Shown here piece after piece: positions 56,501 to 64,000 of a DNA stretch of 64,000 nt (its first letter is position 1; the number at the start of each line of letters is the position of its first letter). The position numbers were made by a program, and so were the translations under genes. The stretch covers positions 415,145 through 479,144 of the forward strand of contig NZ_JAHTBN010000004.1 of the NCBI RefSeq assembly GCF_019166065.1, in the 5' to 3' direction. The DNA comes from Candidimonas humi. Lineage in GTDB: Bacteria > Pseudomonadota > Gammaproteobacteria > Burkholderiales > Burkholderiaceae_B. Under the pieces are notes generated by a model. It made no database searches. It worked only from the letters and a program-made list of their open reading frames with translations, and was not told where the DNA came from.

Positions 56501-57518
56501 CTACAAGGCGCAGCGCATCGCCCACGACTTCCTGTCGGCGGCCTCGCGCAAGCAGACGCAGCATCCCCCGGCCACGGTGGGCAAGGCGCCGATACGCGAG
56601 CAGGTGATCCACTTCGTCAACAAGAAGATGCCGGGCGGCCTGCCCAAGCAGACGGTGCGCAAGCTGCTGGACATCGAAGATCCCGACTACGTGCCCATCA
56701 TCCGCAATCCGGCCTCCACCACGCCGGAATCCGAGGCCGTGTTCTATTTTCCGGGCTGCGGCTCCGAGCGCCTGTTCTCGCAGGTGGGCCTGGCCACCCA
56801 GGCCATGCTCTGGCACGTGGGCGTGCAGACCGTGCTGCCGCCGGGCTACCTGTGCTGCGGTTACCCGCAGCGCGGCAACGGCATGTACGACAAGGCCGAG
56901 AAGATCATCACCGACAACCGCGTGCTGTTCCACCGCATGGCGAACACGCTGAACTACCTCGACATCAAGACGGTGGTAGTCAGTTGCGGCACTTGCTACG
57001 ACCAGTTGTCCAGCTACGAGTTCGACAAGATCTTCCCGGGCTGCCGCCTGATCGACATCCACGAATACCTGCTCGAAAAAGACCAGCGGCTCGAGGGTAT
57101 ACAGGGCGTGCGCTACATGTACCACGACCCCTGCCATACGCCCATGAAGCTGCAGGACCCGATGAAGACCGTCAAGTCGCTGGTGGGCGACACGACCATC
57201 AAGGCCGACCGCTGCTGCGGCGAATCCGGCACGCTGGCCGTCAGCCGCCCCGACATTTCCACCCAGGTGCGCTTCCGCAAGCAGGAAGAGCTGGCCAAGA
57301 ACCAGGCGGCGGTGCGCGCCGACGGCTTCGAAGGCGAGGTCAAGATCCTCACCTCCTGCCCGTCCTGCCTGCAGGGGCTGATCCGCTACCAGGGCGACAC
57401 CGGCATGGACGCGGACTACATCGTGATCGAGATGGCGCGCCACATCCTGGGCGAGACCTGGATGGAATCCTATGTGCGCGATGCCAACGCCGGAGGCATA
57501 GAGCGGGTGTTGGTGTAG
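53580..57518 (+). CDS. giant FAD-linked oxidase / Fe-S oxidoreductase with DUF3683 domain
   Basis: A 1312-residue cytoplasmic or membrane-associated dehydrogenase. Residues 1-180 match a DUF3683-type N-terminus ([19 protein letters not shown]). Residues about 180-820 form a GlcD-like FAD-binding oxidase ([37 protein letters not shown]). Two 4Fe-4S motifs follow, [11 protein letters not shown] near 847 and [12 protein letters not shown] near 909, then CCG-type domains ([28 protein letters not shown]). Its architecture resembles E. coli YdiJ, a D-2-hydroxyglutarate dehydrogenase, and D-lactate dehydrogenases. The substrate is probably a D-2-hydroxy acid; which one is unknown. Confidence 0.9.
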   Translation: MNAPIASQLLAVQAPAAATRLREIPYNYTSFSDREIVSRLLGEESWQWLSELRGERRTGRSARMLFEVLGDIWVVRRNPYLQDDLLDNPKRLHLLVDAMNHRLSEIDRRRDLSEPGRDDKVAHLLQAARGAVGAFAGEFEQTRELRKRVLRRLGRATARDNIKFDALSRVSHVTDATDWRVEYPFVVLTPDSEAEMAPLVRACIELDMTIIPRGGGTGYTGGAIPLSWRSVVINTEKLDALGAVETGSLPGVDEPVATVLTGAGVVTKRVAEAAEAAGFVFAVDPTSADASCVGGNVAMNAGGKKAVLWGTALDNLAWWRMVDPEGNWLEVTRLEHNMGKIHDVAQARFELKWFDGNHAPGERPLRSEMLVIDGARFRKAGLGKDVTDKFLAGLPGVQKEGCDGLITSARWVLHRMPAHTRTVCLEFFGQARDAIPSIVEIKNYLDGPGRARGAILAGLEHLDERYLRAVGYATKSKRGGFPKMVLFGDIVGDDPDAVAVAASEVVRLANTRHGEGFVAVSAEARKKFWLDRSRTAAIARHTNAFKINEDVVIPLDRMGEYTDAIERINIELSTHNKLRLLDQLEEFLGGELPVGKAEDIEDAEHTRAEVLAERTREAVATLRAARVRWNWLLDNLDMPLAQALPTLRDLGLEALEETLRERVARQPQARVFDVLQDRTIRVSWKTEVRSPMENFFSGADCAAVLAEIQAIHDRVLKGRVFVALHMHAGDGNVHTNIPVNSDNYEMLREANEAVAHIMQIARDLDGVISGEHGIGLTKYEFLTQAELQPFQDYKRRIDPAGRFNGGKLMPGADLSRAWTPSFNLMGYESLIMQQSEIGAISHAIKDCLRCGKCKPVCATHVPRANLLYSPRNKILATSLLIEAFLYEEQTRRGVSLKHWEEFEDVADHCTVCHKCYNPCPVDIDFGDVSMDMRALLRRMGKKSFNPGTAASMFFLNAKDPRVIKATRKAMIDVGYKAQRIAHDFLSAASRKQTQHPPATVGKAPIREQVIHFVNKKMPGGLPKQTVRKLLDIEDPDYVPIIRNPASTTPESEAVFYFPGCGSERLFSQVGLATQAMLWHVGVQTVLPPGYLCCGYPQRGNGMYDKAEKIITDNRVLFHRMANTLNYLDIKTVVVSCGTCYDQLSSYEFDKIFPGCRLIDIHEYLLEKDQRLEGIQGVRYMYHDPCHTPMKLQDPMKTVKSLVGDTTIKADRCCGESGTLAVSRPDISTQVRFRKQEELAKNQAAVRADGFEGEVKILTSCPSCLQGLIRYQGDTGMDADYIVIEMARHILGETWMESYVRDANAGGIERVLV

Positions 57519-57528
57519 GGCTGGTAAA

Positions 57529-57552
57529 GGCGGCAGGCTTGGGCCTGCCGCC
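57529..57552. terminator. strong hairpin between the oxidoreductase and pxpA
   Basis: GGCGGCAGGC-TTGG-GCCTGCCGCC is a perfect 10-bp stem with a 4-nt loop, 10 bp after the stop of the large oxidoreductase. It has no T-run on either strand. Position between convergent genes suggests shared transcription termination. Confidence 0.6.
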
Positions 57553-57602
57553 CATCGATCGCTATGTGGCCGGCGCGCAAGCGCGATGTGCGGCCGCGTC
57601 GG

Positions 57603-58358
57603 TCACACCGTGGCGATAGTCACGCCCTTGGCTTCCAGGTCTGCCCTGATTTTCTTTGCGAACTGTGCGGCGCCGGGCTGGTCGCCGTGCAGGCATAGCG
57701 TGTCGGCCTGTACCTCGGCCTCGGTGCCCTGGCGCGTGGTCACGCGCCCGCGCTGCACCATGGACAGCACTTGGCGCAGCGACGCGTCGGCGTCCTCTAT
57801 CATGGCGCCGGGCAGCGAGCGCGGGGTGAGGCTGCCGTCGGCTTCATAGCTGCGGTCGCCGAACACTTCCTGCGCGACGCGCAGGCCCAGGGCCTGGCCG
57901 GCGCGGACCAGCTCGCTGCCGGCCAGGCCGTAGACGATCAAGCCGGGATCCACATCGCGCATCGCGCGGCATATGGCATCGGCCAGCGCGGTGTCGCGCG
58001 CCGCCATGTTGTATAGCGCGCCGTGCGCCTTGACGTGATGCAGCTTGCCGCCCTGGCTGGCCGCCACCGCCGCGAGCGCGCCGATCTGAACCACTACGCA
58101 ATCGTAGGCTTCTTGCGGACTCAGGCGGATTTCGCGGCGCCCGAAGCCCAGCAGGTCGGGCAGGCTGGGATGGGCGCCCACGGCCACGCCATGCTCGAGC
58201 GCGGCGGCCACGGTCTTGCGCATGGTGCCGGGGTCGCCGCCGTGGAAACCACAGGCGATGTTGGCCGAGCTGACGTAGGGCAGCACGGCGAGATCGTCGC
58301 CCATTTTCCAGGCGCCGTAGCTCTCGCCCATGTCGCAATTCAAGTCGAGTTTGTTCAT
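57603..58358 (-). CDS. pxpA: 5-oxoprolinase subunit A (LamB/YcsF family)
   Basis: A 251-residue subunit of the ATP-dependent 5-oxoprolinase PxpABC, which opens pyroglutamate to glutamate. The family start LDLNCDMGESYGAWKMGDD and the block ANIACGFHGGDPGTMRKTV are diagnostic. It is the last gene of pxpB-pxpC-pxpA, 22 bp after pxpC. The order differs from the common pxpB-C-A spacing only by the repeats described below. Confidence 0.95.
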   Translation of the reverse strand: MNKLDLNCDMGESYGAWKMGDDLAVLPYVSSANIACGFHGGDPGTMRKTVAAALEHGVAVGAHPSLPDLLGFGRREIRLSPQEAYDCVVVQIGALAAVAASQGGKLHHVKAHGALYNMAARDTALADAICRAMRDVDPGLIVYGLAGSELVRAGQALGLRVAQEVFGDRSYEADGSLTPRSLPGAMIEDADASLRQVLSMVQRGRVTTRQGTEAEVQADTLCLHGDQPGAAQFAKKIRADLEAKGVTIATV

Positions 58359-58380
58359 GAGAGGGTCTCGCTTTCGCTAG

Positions 58381-59607
58381 CTATATACGATCGGGGTCCA
58401 GCCTGGCAGGCTCGCTGCCATTGCCATTGCCATTGCCATTGCCATTGCCATTGCCATTGCCATTGCCATTGCCAGTGCCATTGCCAGTGCCATTGCCAGT
58501 GCCAGTGCCAGTGCCAGTGCCAGTGCCAGTGCCATTATCGCCGGCCCGGGTAGCGGAGCCTGTAACGGCCTTCGCAGGGGCATTGATATCGGCATCCGCG
58601 CTTGTATCGGCGCCGGCATGGGCGCCCAGCAATTCGCGCAGCGGCGCCAGCGCCTGGCTCAGGCGTGCGAAGGCCGTCTCGCGCTGGGCATCGAGGCGCT
58701 GTGCGGCGTCGATATCGATTTCTTCGAAACCTACGCTGTCGCCCGGCAGGCTCTGGGCGAGCAGCGGCAGGTCCACGGTGGCCACTTGGGCGATCTTGGG
58801 GTAGCCGCCGGTGGTCTGCCGGTCGGCCATGAGCACGATGGGCTGCCCATCGGCGGGCACCTGCACGGTGCCGAAGCAGGTGGCTTCGGAGAGCAGTTGC
58901 TGCGGCCGCTGCAGTTCGAGCCTTGGGCCCTGCAGGCGGTAGCCCATGCGTTCGGACTGGGGGCTGATGCGGAAGGGCGCCGAATAGAAATCGCGCAGGG
59001 TTTCGGCCTTGAACAGCGCGGCATGTCCGCCGCGCAGCGCACGCAGCCGGGGCCGCGCGGGCATGCCCAGGTTCGATGGCAAGTAGATGCGCAGGTTCCA
59101 GAGTTCCCTGGCCAGCTCTTCCAGCCCCGTGTCCGGCAGTTCGCGGCACAAGGGGACGACATCGCCCGCCGCCAAGGCCCGGCCCTGGTAGCCGCCATAG
59201 TGTCCGCGCAGGTTGGTGCTGCGGCTGCCCAGCACAGGTGCCAGCGCGAAGCCGCCATGTACCGCCAGGTAGGCGCGCGCCCCTTGCTGGCGGGCGCCGA
59301 ATTTCAATGTTTCGCCCGCGCGCGCGATGATGGGGCGGTTATTGGGTACCGGCCGTCCATCCAGGGTGGCTTGCAGATTCGCGCCGCATACCGCCAGGCA
59401 GCAGGGCGCATCGACGCGCAGCCGCGGGCCGAGCAGGGTGATTTCAAGCGTGGCATCGCTTTCGGCATTGCCGGCCAGCAGATTGGCGAGCCTGTGGGCG
59501 CGTTCGTCCATGGCGCCGCCGACCGGCACGCCCAGGTGCTGCAGCCCGTGCCGGCCCAGGTCCTGGAAGCTGGAGAGCAGTCCGGGGGCGAGTACGGTCA
59601 GGGACAT
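58381..59607 (-). CDS. pxpC: 5-oxoprolinase subunit C with a repetitive C-terminal tail
   Basis: A 408-residue carboxyltransferase-like subunit. The start LTVLAPGLLSSFQDLGRHG and GVPVGGAMDERAHRLAN are family blocks; LMADRQTTGGYPKIAQV is a C-terminal block. GGAGG precedes the ATG at 59607. Homology ends near residue 330. Behind it a Gly-Asn/Gly-Thr tail (about 40 residues), coded by the hexamer repeat at 58417-58536, and the short end SEPARLDPDRI form an extension not needed for the family fold. Confidence 0.92.
   Translation of the reverse strand: MSLTVLAPGLLSSFQDLGRHGLQHLGVPVGGAMDERAHRLANLLAGNAESDATLEITLLGPRLRVDAPCCLAVCGANLQATLDGRPVPNNRPIIARAGETLKFGARQQGARAYLAVHGGFALAPVLGSRSTNLRGHYGGYQGRALAAGDVVPLCRELPDTGLEELARELWNLRIYLPSNLGMPARPRLRALRGGHAALFKAETLRDFYSAPFRISPQSERMGYRLQGPRLELQRPQQLLSEATCFGTVQVPADGQPIVLMADRQTTGGYPKIAQVATVDLPLLAQSLPGDSVGFEEIDIDAAQRLDAQRETAFARLSQALAPLRELLGAHAGADTSADADINAPAKAVTGSATRAGDNGTGTGTGTGTGTGNGTGNGTGNGNGNGNGNGNGNGNGNGSEPARLDPDRI
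58417..58536 (-). repeat. 20-unit hexamer repeat coding a Gly-Asn/Gly-Thr tail
   Basis: Twenty hexamers, GCCATT or GCCAGT on the plus strand, run for exactly 120 bp. In pxpC sense they read Asn-Gly or Thr-Gly. From 58417 there are nine GCCATT units, then alternating units, then six GCCAGT and a last GCCATT. Gain or loss of units keeps the reading frame, so tail length can vary between strains without breaking pxpC. Confidence 0.96.
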
Positions 59608-59867
59608 GAAATAGCCCTCCGGTGGCGGCGACATGTATTTCCGGGACCACCGTGCAAGAACGATAGTCCGTGGGACAGTGGCCGGTTGCGGAACAGTGAG
59701 CGCATGCGGGAAACCGACAGGTAGTGGAGGAATGGCCGCATGTTGGAAAACGATAGGCAGCGCAGGAGTGGCCGCAAGAGGGAAACCGATAGCTCGTCGG
59801 AAAATGGCCTCGAGTGGAAAAACGATCGGCCCTGGAAGAAAGGCTGGGCATGGGCGGATGCGTTCAT
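59598..59867 (-). CDS. possible small bridging ORF between pxpB and pxpC (89 codons)
   Basis: An ORF opens with an ATG that overlaps the pxpB stop as ATGA and closes with a TGA at 59598-59600, overlapping the pxpC start region by 10 bp. It reads straight through the 36-bp repeats, giving degenerate 12-residue units such as RPFSDELSVSLL and RPFLHYLSVSRM. The exact overlaps are what one expects of translational coupling, but they could be chance in a stop-poor repeat. The product is not a known family and has no clear signal peptide. I regard it as hypothetical. Confidence 0.3.
   Translation of the reverse strand: MNASAHAQPFFQGRSFFHSRPFSDELSVSLLRPLLRCLSFSNMRPFLHYLSVSRMRSLFRNRPLSHGLSFLHGGPGNTCRRHRRAISCP
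59709..59843. repeat. degenerate 36-bp minisatellite in the pxpB-pxpC gap
   Basis: Units starting GGAAA(C/A)CGA begin at 59709, 59745 and 59781, with a partial copy at 59816. The first two are exactly 36 bp and the third 35 bp. They share blocks such as AGGAATGGCCGCA. Divergence between units shows that the array is older than the hexamer repeat in pxpC. It fills most of the 256-bp gap between pxpB and pxpC. Confidence 0.8.
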
Positions 59868-60595
59868 GGCCGCAGCCCCCGGGCCGCGCGGAATTCCTCT
59901 TGCGACACCGGCACGAAGCGCACGCTGTCTCCGGGGGCGAGCAGCGTGGGCGGCTCGGCGGACGGATCGAATAGTGTGGCCTTGGTCGCGCCTATGATGT
60001 GCCAGCCCCCCGGCGAGGATTCGGGGTAGATCATGGTCTGCCGGTTGGCGATGGCCACCGAGCCCGCAGGCAGCGAGACGCGGGGAGAACTGCGCCGCGG
60101 GATGTCCAGGCGCTGGTCTATCAGGCCGAGATAAGGGGCGCCGGCGGCGAAGCCCAGCATCAGCACCTGCACCAGGGTGGCGCTGTGCAGGCGCACGACA
60201 TCGGCTTCGCTCAGGCCGCAGTGTTCGGCCACTTGCGGCAGGTCGGGACCGTATTCGCCGCCGTAGCAGACTTCGATGTCCACTTGCCTGGCCGCGCCCG
60301 GCTCGAGCCCGCCGGTAAAGGCTTGCCGCAGCCGCTCGTCGATTTTCTGCGCCAGGGCCGGGCTATGCCGTGTGTCGGCGCAAGGATGGTGGTGCACCGC
60401 TACGCTATTGTAGGTAGGCACGATGTCGCGTATTTCGTCCAGGCCGGCCTCGCGCAGCGCCGCGGCGGCGGCGATGCAGCGCCGGCTGGTGGCCGGGTCG
60501 ATGCCCGAGCCGAACACCAGTATCAGGCAGCGGTCTCCCTGCGGAACGATCTTCCAGTCTTGTTGCGGCTGGTCGGATAGTCTGGCCGTGGCCAT
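59864..60595 (-). CDS. pxpB: 5-oxoprolinase subunit B
   Basis: A 243-residue KipI-type subunit of PxpABC. The C-terminal cyclophilin-like fold is recognised by VCYGGEYGPDLPQVAEH, FAAGAPYLGLID, SLPAGSVAIANRQTMIYP and PGGWHIIGAT. GGGAG precedes the ATG at 60595. It is the first gene of the 5-oxoprolinase operon; its stop overlaps the small ORF at 59867. Confidence 0.95.
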   Translation of the reverse strand: MATARLSDQPQQDWKIVPQGDRCLILVFGSGIDPATSRRCIAAAAALREAGLDEIRDIVPTYNSVAVHHHPCADTRHSPALAQKIDERLRQAFTGGLEPGAARQVDIEVCYGGEYGPDLPQVAEHCGLSEADVVRLHSATLVQVLMLGFAAGAPYLGLIDQRLDIPRRSSPRVSLPAGSVAIANRQTMIYPESSPGGWHIIGATKATLFDPSAEPPTLLAPGDSVRFVPVSQEEFRAARGLRP

Positions 60596-60727
60596 TTCGA
60601 TTCGCTCCCGGCGCGGCGTGGCGCAGTGTGGAATAGTCACGAGTCTGGGCGCCCGCGGCTCGGGCCGGTAGGGCGCGCCGCGCCGGTCACTGGGCGCTTA
60701 CCGCAGTTTTAGCATGTTTGCGCAGGC

Positions 60728-62075
60728 TTACGCGGCCGATACGGGCAGGTGACGCAGCACACGCGTGGCGGGGAAGTGCAGCGAGAACACGCTGCCCTCG
60801 CCGTGGCGGCTGCGGATCGAGAACTCAGCCTGGTGGCGCATGGCGATGTGCTTGGTGATCGCCAGTCCGAGGCCGGTGCCGCCCGTGCCGCGCGAGCGGC
60901 CCCGGTCCACGCGATAGAAGCGTTCCGTCAGCCGGGGTATGTCTTCCTGGGCGATGCCTATGCCAGTGTCCTGTACGCTGTAGCAGGCGCGCCCGTCGTC
61001 GGTCGTGTGCCAACTGGCGGTGATGGTGCCGCCCTTGGGCGTGTAGCGCACGGCGTTGGTCAGCAGGTTGGAGATGGCCGAGGCAAGCTCGGTTTCGGTG
61101 CCGCGCAATCCCAGCTTGTCGTCGACGTTCTCGACGAAGATATGGTCCCCGTTGGACAGCGCCCTGGCTTGCTGCATGGCGTTGTGCACCAGCAGCGCCA
61201 CCCGCACCGGCGTGCCTTCCGCGGCCGGCGAGGATTCAAGCGTAGAAAGCGTCAGCAGGTCGTTGACGATGGCTTCCATGCGCCGCGCCTGCTCGTACAT
61301 GAGCTTCAGGTAATGGGCCTTCTGTTCGGCGCTCAGCGCGCCCTCGGGCATCTCGCGCATGGTTTCCAGGAATCCGGACAGCACGGTCAGCGGCGTACGC
61401 AATTCGTGCGATACGTTGGCCACGAAGTCCTTGCGCGTGGTCTCCAGTTTTTCGACCTGGGTCACGTCGCGGGTGACGACCAGGAATTGCCCCACCCCGT
61501 AGGGAGCCATCTGCACCTGCAGCGCCTTGTCGTGTCCGCCGCTCTGGTGATGCAGCAGCAGGGATGCGGGCCAGCTTTCCTGGCGCGCGTAGCTGGCGAA
61601 CTCGGGCGAGCGCAGTATGTGGAAGATGCTGGAGTTCTTGTCCCGCTCCGGGTCCAGGCCCAGGTGCTCGCAAGCGGTGCGGTTGCTCCAGATGAGCTGC
61701 ATGGTTTCGTTGAGCGCGATCGCGCCGTCGGGCAGGGCCTGGGCGGCCAGCATGATCTGGTCGATCTGCTGCTGCATGTGGTTCATCTCGATCGCGTTCT
61801 TGCGCAGCTTGCGATAAACCGGGGCGAGCGCGTCGTCCCAGGGTCCGATGGACAAGGGCAGTGGCGTTTCGGTGTCCTGCGCCCAGCGCGCCACCCGGGC
61901 CAGGCGCAGGCCGCCGGCCAGCACCGCCAGCAGGAGGCCGCAGGCGAATACCTGCCAGCTCAGCAGCGGCCGGGTCCAGGTTCCCAGGGCGAAGCAGAGC
62001 GCCGCCCACACGGCCACGGGCCCCCAGCGCCTGGCCAGGTCGGCGGGCGTCAGGCGCGGGCGCGCGGGACCGGGT

Positions 62076-62095
<20 letters not shown>
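60728..62095 (-). CDS. phoR: phosphate-regulon sensor histidine kinase PhoR
   Basis: A 455-residue inner-membrane kinase. Two hydrophobic helices lie near residues 25-60, then a PAS-like region, the HisKA block FVANVSHELRTPLTVLSGF with the phospho-His, and a HATPase domain (LLTNAVRYTPKGG, GIGIAQEDIPRLTERF, GTGLGLAITKHIA). The ATG at 62095 overlaps the phoB end by 20 bp. It senses phosphate status through PstSCAB/PhoU, none of which is in the window. Confidence 0.94.
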
Positions 62096-62777
<682 letters not shown>

Positions 62778-62895
62778 GGCACCTGAAATGATATAGCAAG
62801 CGGCGCTTGCCTCGTTGTGGCGGATGCCATGATATGACGCGAATGTTGCAGGTTTGTGAACGTCGCCGCAGGGCGGATGGGTTACCATAACCACT

Positions 62896-63681
62896 ATGTC
62901 GAACACATCCCCGAACACCAGCCCGGACCCGGCGCAAGCGTCGCCCGGGGCGACCACGCATTTCGGCTACGAAACCGTAAAAGAGGCCGATAAGGCGGCC
63001 AAGGTCGCCCAGGTCTTCCATTCCGTGGCCAGCCGCTACGACCTCATGAACGACCTCATGTCGGGCGGCATGCACAGGCTCTGGAAGGCCTTCACCATCG
63101 GCCGCGCCGATGTGCGCCCGGGCATGAAAGTGCTGGACATCGCCGGCGGCACGGGCGATCTCGCCCGGGCCTTCGCCAAGCGCGCAGGCCCGAGCGGCGA
63201 GGTGTGGCTGACCGACATCAACGATTCCATGCTGCGGGTGGGGCGCGACCGCCTCATCGACCGCGGGCTGTTGGTGCCCGTGGCGGTCTGCGACGCCGAG
63301 CGGCTGCCGTTTCCTACCGGATACTTCGACCGCGTCAGCGTCGCCTTCGGCCTGCGCAACATGACGCATAAAGATGTTGCCCTGGCCGAAATGCGCCGGG
63401 TGCTCAAGCCCGGCGGCAAGCTGCTGGTGCTGGAGTTCTCGCGCATCGCCAAGCCCCTGGCGCCGGCCTACGACTGGTATTCCTTCAATATCCTGCCCTG
63501 GCTGGGCCAGAAGGTGGCCGGCGACGAGGCCAGCTACCGCTACCTGGCCGAATCCATACGCATGCATCCGGACCAGGCCACCCTGGCCGCCATGCTCGAG
63601 ACCGCCGGCCTGTCGCAGGTGCGCTACTTCAATCTTTGCGCCGGACTGGTGGCGTTGCACGAAGGCGTCAACCTGGGCTGA
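62896..63681 (+). CDS. ubiE: ubiquinone biosynthesis C-methyltransferase UbiE
   Basis: A 261-residue SAM methyltransferase in ubiquinone synthesis. Signatures are [20 protein letters not shown], the SAM motif [15 protein letters not shown] and [20 protein letters not shown]. It is divergent from phoB, with the small inverted repeat GGTTA-CCA-TAACC (62880-62892) just before the start. Confidence 0.96.
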   Translation: MSNTSPNTSPDPAQASPGATTHFGYETVKEADKAAKVAQVFHSVASRYDLMNDLMSGGMHRLWKAFTIGRADVRPGMKVLDIAGGTGDLARAFAKRAGPSGEVWLTDINDSMLRVGRDRLIDRGLLVPVAVCDAERLPFPTGYFDRVSVAFGLRNMTHKDVALAEMRRVLKPGGKLLVLEFSRIAKPLAPAYDWYSFNILPWLGQKVAGDEASYRYLAESIRMHPDQATLAAMLETAGLSQVRYFNLCAGLVALHEGVNLG

Positions 63682-63772
63682 AAGGTTTGTTCAGTTTCCT
63701 GTAAGTTTTGTGCTATGCTTTGCCGCTAGCATTAAAACTCGCCGGCCAACCCGGCGCCACAGGAGCATTTCC

Positions 63773-64000
63773 ATGTCCCTCCGGATTTCCAGGCTGTTTG
63801 CCACCGCGATGCTGATCGTATCGGCGGTGGGCATGCTGACCGTCTCGTTCGACGCCCAGGCCCGCCGCATGGGCGGCGGCAGCAGCTTCGGCCGCCAATC
63901 GGCCAATATCACCCAGAAACGCCAGGCGGTCACGCCTCCGGCGGCCAGCACGGCCGTGCCCAGGGCGGCCGCGCCCGCGGCGGCCGGCGCCACCGGTGCC
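63773..64000 (+). CDS. Tim44-like domain protein (5' part only)
   Basis: The first 76 codons are seen; the gene runs out of the window. A signal or anchor helix (LFATAMLIVSAVGMLTVSF) precedes RRMGGGSSFGRQS, the typical start of bacterial Tim44-like membrane proteins that follow ubiE in related genomes. An AGGAG site is about 9 bp upstream of the ATG. The Ala/Pro-rich stretch at the edge is the usual linker. Confidence 0.7.
   Translation, partial: MSLRISRLFATAMLIVSAVGMLTVSFDAQARRMGGGSSFGRQSANITQKRQAVTPPAASTAVPRAAAPAAAGATGA

Noticed and set aside
53538..57443. A 1301-codon ORF antisense to the large oxidoreductase
   Set aside because: It is a mirror of a GC-rich gene with G/C third positions, which suppress stops on the opposite strand. 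The translation is His/Gly/Ala/Arg-rich with no domain, while the plus-strand protein has clear FAD and Fe-S motifs.

Overview
The window is a GC-rich chromosomal segment of a beta-proteobacterium. Gene order (gatCAB, mreBCD-mrdA-rodA, ftsEX-mutY, kdsD-kdsC-lptCAB-hpf-ptsN-hprK-rapZ, phoBR, ubiE), several Bug-type solute-binding proteins and the protein families suggest Burkholderiales, most likely Alcaligenaceae (Bordetella/Achromobacter-like). This placement is inference; no rRNA or tRNA gene was seen. Most genes are conserved housekeeping loci, with small catabolic and regulatory inserts between them.

Region 1 (1-11.3 kb) is accessory. An IclR regulator faces a CoA-thioester operon (acyl-CoA synthetase, enoyl-CoA hydratase, atypical SDR) that ends in a decayed ABC solute-binding protein. 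Next come a DUF2214 membrane protein divergent from a TetR regulator with paired operators, a transglutaminase-like protein ending in a 7/8-bp tandem repeat, an orphan HigA-type antitoxin with a possible scrap of HigB, xthA and pyrE. A LysR gene faces a DoxX/DODA-dioxygenase pair.

Region 2 (11.3-23.6 kb) holds gatCAB facing the elongasome operon mreBCD-mrdA-rodA, then convergent ftsE-ftsX-mutY. Region 3 (23.7-33.1 kb) holds an amino-acid ABC transporter without its binding protein, two Bug-type binding proteins, an OmpA-like lipoprotein, an HpcH/HpaI aldolase with a LacI regulator and a palindromic operator, and an XRE regulator with an operator cluster.

Region 4 (33.1-42.8 kb) carries yraN, rsmI, rlpA, then rapZ-hprK-ptsN-hpf-lptB-lptA-lptC-kdsC-kdsD on the minus strand: LPS precursor synthesis and transport beside nitrogen-PTS control. 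No rpoN lies between lptB and hpf. Region 5 (42.8-50.4 kb) is a cytochrome bd module: a GbsR/MarR-like regulator, cydA, cydB, a 45-codon cydX, cydD and cydC, preceded by a 124-bp minisatellite.

Region 6 (50.4-64 kb) holds apt, ilvA, a YqaA-like membrane protein, a 1312-residue flavin/Fe-S oxidoreductase, the 5-oxoprolinase genes pxpB-pxpC-pxpA, phoB-phoR, ubiE and the start of a Tim44-like gene. The pxp operon has a 36-bp intergenic minisatellite, read through by a small ORF that links pxpB to pxpC, and a 20-unit hexamer repeat coding a Gly-Asn/Gly-Thr tail on PxpC. No phage, insertion sequence or CRISPR array was found. The most unusual theme is the number of unrelated short tandem repeats at gene ends and operon junctions.
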